Below are positions 37,560-45,888 of a DNA stretch of 64,000 nucleotides, in pieces. The notes beneath the pieces are model-generated. The model was not told the origin of the DNA. It saw only the letters and a list, made by a program, of their open reading frames with translations, and searched no databases. A program made the translations under genes and the position numbers. The stretch is from Methanococcoides sp. (GTDB taxonomy: Archaea > Halobacteriota > Methanosarcinia > Methanosarcinales > Methanosarcinaceae), in NCBI GenBank assembly GCA_021108275.1, contig JAIORD010000005.1, positions 163,698 to 227,697 of the forward strand, written 5' to 3'. The stretch's first letter is position 1, and every line of letters begins with the position of its first letter.

Positions 37560-37907
37560 ATGAAATCTTTTGCTGTAATTCGAGCGGAGGACCCGAACAA
37601 GGTCAAAATCGCTTTGCACGATCTAGAACACTATGGAAGTATGAAATTCGGATCAAACCCGAAAAGGATCGAGCCTAATTATGCAGATCAACTTCTTGTA
37701 AGTGTCTCAGGAGTACCACTTAAAACTAAATGTAATTCTGCAGCTTTGGTAGAACTTGATACGAATGCCGGTGCCGCAATAAGCAAGTTGAGAAAGATAC
37801 ATCCTCCTGCACATGTTGTGATCGTAAGTCCAAGGCACAATGCATTTGAAGAACTTCTGGAAAGCTCTGAACTTTATCCAGAGTTTGATAGAACATTCGA
37901 CATCTAA
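37560..37907 (+). CDS. DUF356 protein
   Basis: A 115-residue DUF356 protein, a family largely confined to methanogens and of unknown function (starts MKSFAVIRAEDP, contains ADQLLVSVSGVPLKTKCNSAAL and HPPAHVVIVSPRHNAF). Start chosen at ATG 37560; a GTG at 37542 is in frame but lies over the purine-rich ribosome-binding region. It stands alone. Confidence 0.87.
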   Translation: MKSFAVIRAEDPNKVKIALHDLEHYGSMKFGSNPKRIEPNYADQLLVSVSGVPLKTKCNSAALVELDTNAGAAISKLRKIHPPAHVVIVSPRHNAFEELLESSELYPEFDRTFDI

Positions 37908-38213
37908 GAAGGATATAAGATACATTTTATTTTCTTTTTTACAGTTATATGCATATCTTTTTATCAAACACATAGAATTATTCTCCGGACCCATGAACCA
38001 CAAGGCTATTGTAACAATTACAATTCCATAGAGATGTACTTGTAAGATCCCATAAGACCACGAGACAATTGTACATCAAAGCTGAACAAGCAAGAGGAGA
38101 ACAATGACAATGTGGCAACTTATTTAGAGATAACATGAACTCTAAAACTTGTTACAATCCCTTAAAAATACCAGTAGTGCTGATCAGATCAATCAGAAGA
38201 ATCAGAATTAGAA
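37908..38213. other. 306-bp gene-poor stretch with a short open frame
   Basis: AT-rich, no protein gene I can support. It holds a strong ribosome-binding sequence AGAGGAGA (38093-38100) followed by a 7-codon frame at 38104 (MTMWQLI) that ends in TAG, with TAA two codons later. ATTGTAACAA near 38009 and TTGTTACAAT near 38149 are inverted copies of one another. It may be decayed coding sequence. Confidence 0.4.
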
Positions 38214-38288
38214 TGGGGCCGGGACCGAGAGTCGAACTCGGATCGTAGCCTCCACAAGGCTACAGGATAACCGCTACCCTACCCCGGC
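38214..38288 (-). tRNA. tRNA-His (GUG), CCA encoded
   Basis: Cloverleaf readable on the minus strand: acceptor GCCGGGG paired with TCCCGGC, D-arm GGGT...ATCC, anticodon stem TAGCC/GGCTA with loop TTGTGGA (anticodon GTG), T-arm CCGAG-TTCGACT-CTCGG. The discriminator is C73, as expected for histidine tRNA, and the following CCA is genomically encoded. The base before G1 is T, so the extra G-1 is not obviously encoded in register. It lies downstream of thi4. Confidence 0.95.
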
Positions 38289-38299
38289 ACGGAATAGGT

Positions 38300-38320
38300 G
38301 GTGCTTCACTATGAAGCACC
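38300..38320. repeat. Perfect hairpin between thi4 and tRNA-His
   Basis: GGTGCTTCA-CTA-TGAAGCACC, 9-bp perfect stem, ending 12 bp before tRNA-His on the minus strand. A TATA-like stretch near 38322-38336 lies just upstream of it on that strand, so it would be in the tRNA leader or act as the thi4 terminator. Confidence 0.6.
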
Positions 38321-38375
38321 TTATACTAGTATTTTTATTAGATAAACTTTTTGGTCCAGATCAGCCATAGATAAA

Positions 38376-39152
38376 TTATCCAAGCCTTTCGATGATAAGC
38401 TCTGCGACCTGTTTGCCCGAAAGAAGCATTCCACCAAAGACAGGACCCATACGAGGTGCACCTGCAACAGCATTAGCAGCCATCCCTGCAACGTAAAGGT
38501 TAGGATATACTTCCTTTGTGGTCTCCAGGAGCATCTTTTCCCCGACATCGGCCCACATTGGCTTCTCACCCACTACACCAAGTTCGCCGAGCTTTGCCCC
38601 AGGAACCTTGCGCTGGACAGTGGAACAAACGACTGCAGGATGGCCAGTACCATCGACAACGACCTTAGAACGTATTGCCAGAGGATCAACATGCAAATTC
38701 CCGATCTCAACAGCGGTCCAATTGATGACAAGACCACATACCTCATCATTTTCCCTGATCATAACATCCTCGACATTTACGAGGTTGAATATCTCAGCAC
38801 CTGCAGATGTTGCACCACTGATGAGCTTACCAACAGATTCCACAGAATTTGCGATATAATAGCCCTTTTCATACTCATGGTATGAGATACCGAACTCATC
38901 AAGGATGTGACGTGCATCTTCCTGTACGACAATACGCGGGAACATCATACCGCCAGCCCACATGCCGCCGCCAACAGACAGTTTTTTCTCGTAGATGACC
39001 GTCTTCAGGCCTGCTTCTGCGAGATATTTTGCTGCTACAAGGTTAGCAGGGCCGCCGCCCACAAGCGCTACATCAACATCGGTGTAATTAAGGAATACCT
39101 TTGAGAACTCGTCTATAATCGCTCTTGAAATCGTGACCTCATCCAGTTTCAT
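38376..39152 (-). CDS. thi4: Thiamine thiazole synthase, sulfide-dependent
   Basis: A 258-residue Thi4 flavin/NAD-fold enzyme that makes the adenylated thiazole of thiamine from NAD and glycine. The dinucleotide motif VALVGGGPANLVAAKYLA is near residue 28. GGMWAGGMMFPRIVVQ and DGTGHPAVVC are conserved. At the position of the yeast suicide cysteine the protein has His (GNLHVDPLAI), which marks the catalytic, sulfide-using archaeal type. Confidence 0.93.
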   Translation of the reverse strand: MKLDEVTISRAIIDEFSKVFLNYTDVDVALVGGGPANLVAAKYLAEAGLKTVIYEKKLSVGGGMWAGGMMFPRIVVQEDARHILDEFGISYHEYEKGYYIANSVESVGKLISGATSAGAEIFNLVNVEDVMIRENDEVCGLVINWTAVEIGNLHVDPLAIRSKVVVDGTGHPAVVCSTVQRKVPGAKLGELGVVGEKPMWADVGEKMLLETTKEVYPNLYVAGMAANAVAGAPRMGPVFGGMLLSGKQVAELIIERLG

Positions 39153-39299
39153 ATTAGTACCTCATGATAAATTGAAAGCAAAAGCTCATTGCATGCATGT
39201 ATCTTAAAGTTATTGGAATCGGCAATTTCAGTATACAAACCGGATAATGAAAAGAATAGCACGAACTAAAAAACACAAGAGATAAATGATCCCGAAAGA

Positions 39300-40778
39300 T
39301 CATGCCTTATTAAGGGTCACCCAGAACACACTTCCTTTTTCATAAGGATTGTCACCCACCCCAACTTTGCCACCATGCAGGTCAACTATTCTCTTGACTA
39401 TCGCAAGACCCAGACCCGTACCTTTGATACCGCCTTTATCCAACCTCTTGAACCGTTCGAAGACCAACGGCTTATCTTCATCGGAGATACCGAATCCCTG
39501 GTCCAGAACCTTTACCTTCCACTCCTTGCCAAGATCATCTATTCCCACAGTGACACGAGTGTCCCCAGGACTGTATTTTACTGCATTGGAAAGCAGATTA
39601 AAGAACACCTCTTCTATCGTCGTATCAACTGATGCAGAATAAACACCCTCTTGCGGAAGAGATATCTCAATACCAGCCCCTTTCAACTGTGGCTCAAGGG
39701 AGTGTACAACATTTCTTAATATTACAGCCAGGTCCATTGGCCTTAGCTTCACCTGTGAAACCGACTCCACCTTTGCAAATGCAGCTGCACTCTCGATCAT
39801 ATCGATAAGTTTGGCATTTGCACGCTTGATGGCCTGGAGCATCTTAAGGTCCTCACCTTCAAAATTACCCCTTTTTATAAGGATATCGGTAAAACCTTTG
39901 ACACCACCCGCCGGATTCATCAGGTCATGTCTGATAATGTCAATAAAGAGATCCTTTAGCTCATTGGAATGTTCAAGTTCCTCCGCATACCCCTTTAAAG
40001 CAACTTCTGCCCCCCTACGTTCGGTGACATCTTCGCCAGAACTCAAAATAGAGGTATTTTCCCCCATTTCATCCCATATAAGGACATGATGCCAACTGAT
40101 AAGACGTACATCACCATCAAGGGTAAGGATAGGTATTTCGGTGTACTCATAGGCATTTGGATCGCCTTCGAGCAAACTGGAAAAAATAACCTTTGAACTT
40201 TCAACATGGTCTTCAGGAATGAAAGTATCAAACCAATTCTTACCAAGGATCTCATCTTCATTGCCCCCAAGGATCTCACAGCCTTTTTTGTTGATAAGAG
40301 TGATATTTTGGGATTTGTCGACTACCATGAGAATTGCGCCTGCAACATCAAGATATTTCTGTGCCTGATCCCTTTGTTGCACCAACCTGCCATTCAACTG
40401 CCTTATCCTTAAAAGAGAACGCACCCGTGTTGCAAGTTCCAGCCTATCTACCGGTTTGGAAAGAAAATCATCAGCACCCGCATCAATACTCCGGATCTTA
40501 TCATCCTTACCGGAAAGTGCGGTAACCATTATAATAGGTATCAATTGATAACGCGGATTGGCCTTCAACTGTTCGCATACTTCAAAACCACTGACATCCG
40601 GCATCATTATGTCCAGAAGTATAAGGTCCACATCTTCAGTTGCAACCTTCTCAAGACCTTCCAGACCACCATATGCAGAAATTATTTCATAATCAGGGGA
40701 GAGATATATCTCCATCAGTTCCACATTCAAGGGTTCGTCATCAACGACCAGTATCCTCGGAGTGGCATCACCGCGCAT
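39300..40778 (-). CDS. Hybrid receiver-PAS-histidine kinase
   Basis: A 492-residue signalling protein: N-terminal receiver (~8-125, phospho-acceptor Asp in [13 protein letters not shown]), PAS (~140-260), HisKA-type segment with the His in [14 protein letters not shown] (~280-345), and HATPase_c (~375-490: [36 protein letters not shown]). Cytoplasmic. It lies 21 bp after a single-receiver protein, so the two form a likely phosphorelay. Confidence 0.93.
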   Translation of the reverse strand: MRGDATPRILVVDDEPLNVELMEIYLSPDYEIISAYGGLEGLEKVATEDVDLILLDIMMPDVSGFEVCEQLKANPRYQLIPIIMVTALSGKDDKIRSIDAGADDFLSKPVDRLELATRVRSLLRIRQLNGRLVQQRDQAQKYLDVAGAILMVVDKSQNITLINKKGCEILGGNEDEILGKNWFDTFIPEDHVESSKVIFSSLLEGDPNAYEYTEIPILTLDGDVRLISWHHVLIWDEMGENTSILSSGEDVTERRGAEVALKGYAEELEHSNELKDLFIDIIRHDLMNPAGGVKGFTDILIKRGNFEGEDLKMLQAIKRANAKLIDMIESAAAFAKVESVSQVKLRPMDLAVILRNVVHSLEPQLKGAGIEISLPQEGVYSASVDTTIEEVFFNLLSNAVKYSPGDTRVTVGIDDLGKEWKVKVLDQGFGISDEDKPLVFERFKRLDKGGIKGTGLGLAIVKRIVDLHGGKVGVGDNPYEKGSVFWVTLNKA

Positions 40779-40799
40779 TATTACACCAAACTCCCCAGA

Positions 40800-41171
40800 T
40801 CAAGCAGTTTTACTGAGGTATTCAGGAATTTGTTTCTTGAACTCGTGGATATCGATAGGTTTTGAGATATAGCCAGTACATCCTGCGTCAAGGAATTTGG
40901 CCTCATCCCCTGCCATTGAATGAGCAGTAAGAGCTACAACCGAAATATCTGCGGTATCAGAGTCCTCCTTTAAGTGAGAAAGCACCTCAAGTCCATCCAT
41001 TCTCGGAAGTTGCATATCCAGAAGAATAAGATCGTATTTAGCTTCTTTTACTTTATCAAGAGCTTCCGGACCATCTTCTGCCTGACCTACTTCATACCCC
41101 CAGGATTCTAAAAGATCAACTGTTAATTCCATGTTCATGGGATTATCTTCTACAACCAATATTTGAGCCAT
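40800..41171 (-). CDS. Single-domain response regulator
   Basis: A 123-residue receiver domain only: acidic pocket in VVEDNPMN, phospho-acceptor Asp in LILLDMQLPRMDG, conserved Thr in VVALTAHSM, Lys in GYISKPID. ATG 41171 has AAGGTGG upstream with good spacing; a GTG at 41180 lies inside that site. With no output domain it probably shuttles phosphate to or from the adjacent hybrid kinase. Confidence 0.93.
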   Translation of the reverse strand: MAQILVVEDNPMNMELTVDLLESWGYEVGQAEDGPEALDKVKEAKYDLILLDMQLPRMDGLEVLSHLKEDSDTADISVVALTAHSMAGDEAKFLDAGCTGYISKPIDIHEFKKQIPEYLSKTA

Positions 41172-41287
41172 TATTGCCACCTTATTAATAATCTTGATTT
41201 AAATTCCGTTGAGTTTTCTATTGCACACAGCTTTGAGTGCCGCATTTAGAAAGATAAACAATAAATTAGCAGGAATGTGGATAAAGG

Positions 41288-41303
41288 GATCATGACCATG
41301 ATC
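41288..41303. promoter_or_regulatory. Palindrome in the 357-bp receiver/AAA intergenic region
   Basis: GATCATG-AC-CATGATC, a perfect 7-bp inverted repeat between the divergent receiver and AAA genes. The rest of this AT-rich region (41172-41528) holds TATA-like sequences, for example near 41431, and no gene I can see. Confidence 0.4.
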
Positions 41304-41528
41304 AACCAACTCCCAGCAATTTATATTTGATAAATGATATTATAACATAATATATTTACCAACTCAATATATATTAATTATCCCGTTAAAGTCATATATT
41401 GAGATGTTATAGTTCGCATCCTTATAAATAATAATTTGAAACGGACCTTCGGTAGAATTCGCAGACCATCAGGAAACAGATTCGATCCAATAGATCCCTT
41501 ACATTTATAACAAAAAAGAGCTGATAAC

Positions 41529-42644
41529 ATGGTCAGATCAACCCAGAAGACCACACAAAAAAGAGATAGGGAAGAGAATGCAGACCCTACTGAACACACT
41601 GCAGAGCTAGTCATATTGAAACCGCAGGGATATCCACTTAGCAGCATGCTTGATGAATATCCGGAGATAGACAACGCAGAGGTCTTTGAACACTATGCAA
41701 GGAAACAGTGGAACGGTTTTGTGGCAAATGAAGGAGAATATTTGTTCGACCGCCGGATGTATCCGGATTTTGCGTATAAGATAATCGAAGCAGTACCACC
41801 TAGTTCTGCCATAGGAATAAAAACCACCATAGTCATCAATGACGAAGAAAAAGCATCGATCATTCCCGGACTCAAGTCAGATGTCACTTTTGATGATGTA
41901 GTGGGGCAGAGCTCAGCACGACAGAAATGTAAACTCATCGAGAGGTTCTTGGAAGAGCCGGAGAAGTTTGGCAAATGGGCCCCCAGGAACGTACTGTTCT
42001 TCGGACCATCCGGCACAGGGAAGACAATGCTTGCAAAGGCCCTTGCAAATAAAACGGACGTGCCATTGCTACCCATCAAAGCAACCCAACTGATAGGAGA
42101 GTTCGTAGGAGAAGGTGCCCGACAGATCCATCAGCTTTACGAAAGAGCTGAAGAGATGCAGCCATGCATCATTTTTATCGATGAGCTGGATGCAATAGCA
42201 CTGGACAGGCGAAATCAGGAACTAAGAGGCGATGTCGCAGAGATAGTCAATGCATTGCTTACGGAAATGGATGGGATCGTGGAACGCCGGGGAGTTTGCA
42301 CCATTTGCGCGACCAACCGCCCTAACAGCCTTGATTCGGCAGTTAGGAGCAGGTTCGAGGAAGAGATAGAGTTTGCACTTCCTGATGAGCAGAACCGTTA
42401 TGCGATAATAGAGAAGAACATCAGTACATTCCCGCTACCTGTAGAGGATATTGATATTAAAAAGATAGCAAAACTCACAGCGGGGCTTTCAGGAAGAGAT
42501 ATTGTTGAGAAGGTTCTGAAAACCGCATTGCACCAAGCAATAATGAATGATGAAGAAGTTGTAAGGCAGGATTATTTTGAGGGTGTAATTTCCAAACTGA
42601 CTAAAAAAGGAGATACTGCTGCCTTGGATAGACTTTATATATGA
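41529..42644 (+). CDS. AAA+ ATPase with C-terminal HbYX-like motif (AMA-like)
   Basis: A 371-residue single-domain AAA ATPase: a novel-looking N-domain (~1-120, including ELVILKPQGYPLSSMLDEYPE), Walker A GPSGTGKT near 157, Walker [10 protein letters not shown] near 217, ATNRPNSLD near 260, and a C-terminal helical lid. It may belong to the AMA family known from Archaeoglobus and methanogens. The last three residues are Leu-Tyr-Ile, a good HbYX motif like that used to dock on the 20S proteasome. That is inference; no partner gene is adjacent. Confidence 0.85.
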   Translation: MVRSTQKTTQKRDREENADPTEHTAELVILKPQGYPLSSMLDEYPEIDNAEVFEHYARKQWNGFVANEGEYLFDRRMYPDFAYKIIEAVPPSSAIGIKTTIVINDEEKASIIPGLKSDVTFDDVVGQSSARQKCKLIERFLEEPEKFGKWAPRNVLFFGPSGTGKTMLAKALANKTDVPLLPIKATQLIGEFVGEGARQIHQLYERAEEMQPCIIFIDELDAIALDRRNQELRGDVAEIVNALLTEMDGIVERRGVCTICATNRPNSLDSAVRSRFEEEIEFALPDEQNRYAIIEKNISTFPLPVEDIDIKKIAKLTAGLSGRDIVEKVLKTALHQAIMNDEEVVRQDYFEGVISKLTKKGDTAALDRLYI

Positions 42645-42684
42645 AAGATGGAACTTTCAACCATTATAATTCAAATGTGATATC

Positions 42685-42954
42685 ATGAGCACCATAGAGG
42701 AAACTGACAGGTTTGAATGCAAGATCGTGAACATAATTGATAACCTGAAACAATGGAAAGGTGTCGTTGTCGAAGATATTGACTCCGGCGGACGTGTCTA
42801 TTTTGCCAGGGTCAAAGCAGAAGGGTTCACCAAGGAGATAGGAGATTCACTCTTTCTTAGCGTGAAGGAACTACCATACGATATTGAAGAGATGTCCATT
42901 GAGGTCCACCTTTACGATGAGAATGATACCGAAATTGACTGGACCATACTTTGA
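42685..42954 (+). CDS. Small acidic hypothetical protein
   Basis: An 89-residue acidic protein, not recognised (contains WKGVVVEDIDSGGRVYFARVKAEGF and ends TEIDWTIL). It is beta-rich by pattern, perhaps a small OB or SH3-like barrel. No signal peptide or membrane segment. It follows the AAA gene by 40 bp on the same strand and may share its transcript. Codon use looks like its neighbours. Confidence 0.7.
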   Translation: MSTIEETDRFECKIVNIIDNLKQWKGVVVEDIDSGGRVYFARVKAEGFTKEIGDSLFLSVKELPYDIEEMSIEVHLYDENDTEIDWTIL

Positions 42955-42971
42955 ACGTATGAGAACAGATC

Positions 42972-43751
42972 TTATTCATCGATCCATTCGATCTCATAAG
43001 TGTGCATGATACATTTCTCATCCACACTACTTATTTTTTGGACAGTGTGTTTCATTAGCAGATCGAAGCAGACCGGATCGAACAGGTTGAGACCACCACC
43101 CCATTCCTGAATAAGTGAATACATATCAAAGAACTCATTGATGTTCACAACTCCTGCATTTGATCCATATTCCAGTCCTGCAGGAAGTATTTCCGGTGCC
43201 AGTTCAAATATTGGTCTTGTGCTAAGCTCAAACCATTCGTGATTTATGATCAAGTTCCATTTATCCTGAGAAGCTTGTTGTGCAAAAAAAGCTTCAATGG
43301 CATAATTGATGTTTATACCAAGTTTCTTGTCCTCCGGCACTTTACGGGGAACGAGATATTTTTTACGATCCATATCATAGCGGAACTTTTCAGGATAGTG
43401 GAACATCTCCCCCAAATTCATCTTTTCGGATATCATCCTGTTAATATCATGTTCTATTTCCTTCGAATTGGCAAAATTCAGAGTGATAGCCTGATCGATA
43501 AGATTCAAAGGAATATCATCAGCTTCTTTTGCAAGTTTTACCGCAGTGTTACAGACTTTGACAGTAAGTTTATTGATGCCTTTTGATATCTGGACATCCC
43601 TGCCCCCCATAGATGCCATCTTTGAGATGATATCGTTGAACTCATCTATATGATAAGGATCGATCTTCTGTTTTCGAATCGATTCCCCATTGCATCCCTC
43701 AACTCCACTTTGAATATTTTTAGACTCACACGTATGATCTTCATTTAGCAT
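42972..43751 (-). CDS. Hypothetical protein, 259 residues
   Basis: Not recognised. Cytoplasmic by composition, mixed alpha/beta, with HYPEKFRYDMDRKKYLVPRK in the middle and a Trp-rich region (KWNLIINHEWFELS; LIQEWGGGLNLFDP). No known motif is visible. Convergent with the 89-residue gene (17 bp apart) and separated from rnz by 73 bp. The length, single clean frame and ATG start support it as real. Confidence 0.7.
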   Translation of the reverse strand: MLNEDHTCESKNIQSGVEGCNGESIRKQKIDPYHIDEFNDIISKMASMGGRDVQISKGINKLTVKVCNTAVKLAKEADDIPLNLIDQAITLNFANSKEIEHDINRMISEKMNLGEMFHYPEKFRYDMDRKKYLVPRKVPEDKKLGININYAIEAFFAQQASQDKWNLIINHEWFELSTRPIFELAPEILPAGLEYGSNAGVVNINEFFDMYSLIQEWGGGLNLFDPVCFDLLMKHTVQKISSVDEKCIMHTYEIEWIDE

Positions 43752-43824
43752 AGGCTGCCCCCAACCGATCTCTGATACTTTATTGGGTAGGCTAGTAAAA
43801 AAGTTTTATCCACATACCCACGTA

Positions 43825-44742
43825 TCAATCATCACTAAGAGGAACTTCGATCACCAGAAGATCTTCAGCAAGTATCACGTCTTCGAATACCTCTTTTGCA
43901 TCATTTAGGAGCGGAGTTGCATCGTCTGAATATCTTGAACTCAAGTGAGTCAAGACAAGCTTTTTGACACCGGCCTTCTTTGCCAGGGCAGCGGCTTCAC
44001 CTGCGGTCGAATGCATGGACTCTTTTGCCCAGTCGATCATATTGTCAGCAAGGGTGCTGTCATGTATCAACAGGTCAGCGCCATCACTTGCTTTGAGAAC
44101 GTCAAGGCACGGGCGTGTATCACCAGAATAGACGATCGTCCTACCAGGCCGTGAATCACCTACTACATCCTCAGCTGATATGACCCTGCCATCCACCTCG
44201 ACCGATCCACCGTGATGCAGTTTTGAAAAGAGCGGACCTACCGGAACACCAAGCTCAATAGCCTTATCACGATCGAACCTTCCGGGGCGCTCATCCTCAA
44301 TAAGAGCATAGCCGATGCTTGGGACGTTATGCTCGGTCTTTAAAGCTACAATGGAATAACCATCACGCTTTATGGATTCCCCACTTTTGAGCCTTACTGC
44401 ATTTATTTCAAACTTCAATTTGTAATAACCCATTGCAGTGAGAAATTTTATGAATTCTTCCACCCATTCAGGACCATATATGGTAAGGGGTTCGGTACGT
44501 CCCTGAAAAGACATTGTCTGGACCAGACCGGGTATCCCGAGTATGTGGTCTGCGTGGAAATGAGTTATGAATATGGAAGATAAGTTCATCATTCCGGTCT
44601 TTGCCCGCATCATCTGCTGTTGGGCACCCTCCCCGCAATCGAACATTAGAAGTTCTCCATCCCTGTTGACCATGATCGCGGAAGGATTGCGGTTCGTTGT
44701 CGGCAAAGAGCCACCGGTACCTAAGAATGTAACTTTGAGCAT
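43825..44742 (-). CDS. rnz: Ribonuclease Z (tRNA 3' endonuclease)
   Basis: A 305-residue metallo-beta-lactamase-fold nuclease that trims tRNA 3' ends. The metal site THFHADHILG is near residue 60, with the N-terminal FLGTGGSLPTTNRNPSA, the later HDSTLAD, and HSTAGEAA and THLSSRYS histidines near the C-terminus. The length matches the short form of tRNase Z. Confidence 0.95.
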   Translation of the reverse strand: MLKVTFLGTGGSLPTTNRNPSAIMVNRDGELLMFDCGEGAQQQMMRAKTGMMNLSSIFITHFHADHILGIPGLVQTMSFQGRTEPLTIYGPEWVEEFIKFLTAMGYYKLKFEINAVRLKSGESIKRDGYSIVALKTEHNVPSIGYALIEDERPGRFDRDKAIELGVPVGPLFSKLHHGGSVEVDGRVISAEDVVGDSRPGRTIVYSGDTRPCLDVLKASDGADLLIHDSTLADNMIDWAKESMHSTAGEAAALAKKAGVKKLVLTHLSSRYSDDATPLLNDAKEVFEDVILAEDLLVIEVPLSDD

Positions 44743-44925
44743 GTAAAGGTAAATATGCGATAGAATTATTTAGCTGTTATCACATCTAAATGGAATGCTC
44801 AATTGAATGGACAAAGCCGCTGGCTCGAAAAGTTCATATAGAATCCTATTAGTAAAGGAAATCCTATTAACCTATATTATAATAATAAAAATTCACATTA
44901 CTTATAATAAATAAGAGGACTAATT

Positions 44926-45303
44926 ATGCAATTCCAGGGAAGATCAAAAAGGAAATATACAGGAGCAAAGATCAAATCCGCACGCGGAAAGAGGAAGTTC
45001 GAGCTTGGCCGTGAGCCTGCAGCTACCCACGTGAACGACACAAAGAGGAAGAACGTTCCAACACGTGGCGGAAACAGAAAAGTAAGGCTCCTTCAGGCAA
45101 ACATCGCAAATGTGACAAACCCATCTGATGGGAAAACAGTTGTATCTGCTATCGAAACCGTTGTAGAGAACGCAGCAAGCGGGCACTACGTCAGGCGTAA
45201 CATCATCACAAAGGGAGCAGTCATCAAGACCGCTGCTGGCAATGCGCGTGTCACAAGCCGTCCAGGCCAGGACGGAGTGATCAACGCAGTATTGATCGAG
45301 TAA
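44926..45303 (+). CDS. rps8e: 30S ribosomal protein S8e
   Basis: A 125-residue S8e: N-terminal [23 protein letters not shown], central [11 protein letters not shown] and [12 protein letters not shown], and C-terminal [24 protein letters not shown]. The length is normal. Preceded by an AT-rich promoter and AAGAGGA; followed at once by a terminator. Confidence 0.97.
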   Translation: MQFQGRSKRKYTGAKIKSARGKRKFELGREPAATHVNDTKRKNVPTRGGNRKVRLLQANIANVTNPSDGKTVVSAIETVVENAASGHYVRRNIITKGAVIKTAAGNARVTSRPGQDGVINAVLIE

Positions 45304-45327
45304 ATTACTCGATCATTCTTTTTTTTC
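45294..45327 (+). terminator. rps8e terminator overlapping the stop codon
   Basis: GATCGAG-TAAATTA-CTCGATC (7-bp perfect stem, extendable) with the TAA stop in the loop, followed by a T-rich run to about 45326. Confidence 0.8.
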
Positions 45328-45348
45328 ACACCCGAAGGTGTTCAAGGC

Positions 45349-45840
45349 ATGGATGAGCAAACGCGTGACATACTGGAAATTCTTGCAGATGACGCAAGGA
45401 CAAGCCCAGAGGAAATAGCAACACTCACTGGCATGACAGCCGATGAGGTCAGTCGGAAGATCGAGTACCTTGAGAAAGCAAAGATCATTCGCAAATACAA
45501 GACCATCATCGATTGGGACCTGGCAGGAGATCACTATGTGTACGCCATCATCCAGCTTAAGATAAGCCTTGAACGCAAACTGGGATATCAGGCAATTGCC
45601 GAGAGACTTTACAAGTTTCCCGAAGTACGTTCAGTAAGATTACTTTCGGGCGAACATGACATATCAATAACAGTGCGAGGCAATTCCATGAAACAGGTCG
45701 CCTTCTTTGCAGCGGAGAAGATAGCGACACAGGAACAGGTCCAGAGCACTTCCACACACTTTGTTTTGAAGACCTACAAGGAAGACGGATTGATCCTTGA
45801 TGAACCAGAGCAAGTCAAAAAGCTCGTCGTCTCACCATAA
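45349..45840 (+). CDS. Lrp/AsnC-family transcriptional regulator
   Basis: A 163-residue regulator: N-terminal helix-turn-helix (ILEILADDARTSPEEIATLTGMTADEVSRKIEYLEKAKII) and C-terminal RAM ligand domain (VYAIIQLKISLERKLGYQAIAERLYKFPEVRSVRLLSGEHDI). It lies 48 bp upstream of the aminotransferase on the same strand and probably regulates it or shares its transcript, responding to an amino acid. Confidence 0.93.
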   Translation: MDEQTRDILEILADDARTSPEEIATLTGMTADEVSRKIEYLEKAKIIRKYKTIIDWDLAGDHYVYAIIQLKISLERKLGYQAIAERLYKFPEVRSVRLLSGEHDISITVRGNSMKQVAFFAAEKIATQEQVQSTSTHFVLKTYKEDGLILDEPEQVKKLVVSP

Positions 45841-45888
45841 GATCTCCCCGCATATCTGCTTTTTCTAATTAGATCGGAGGAATCGATC

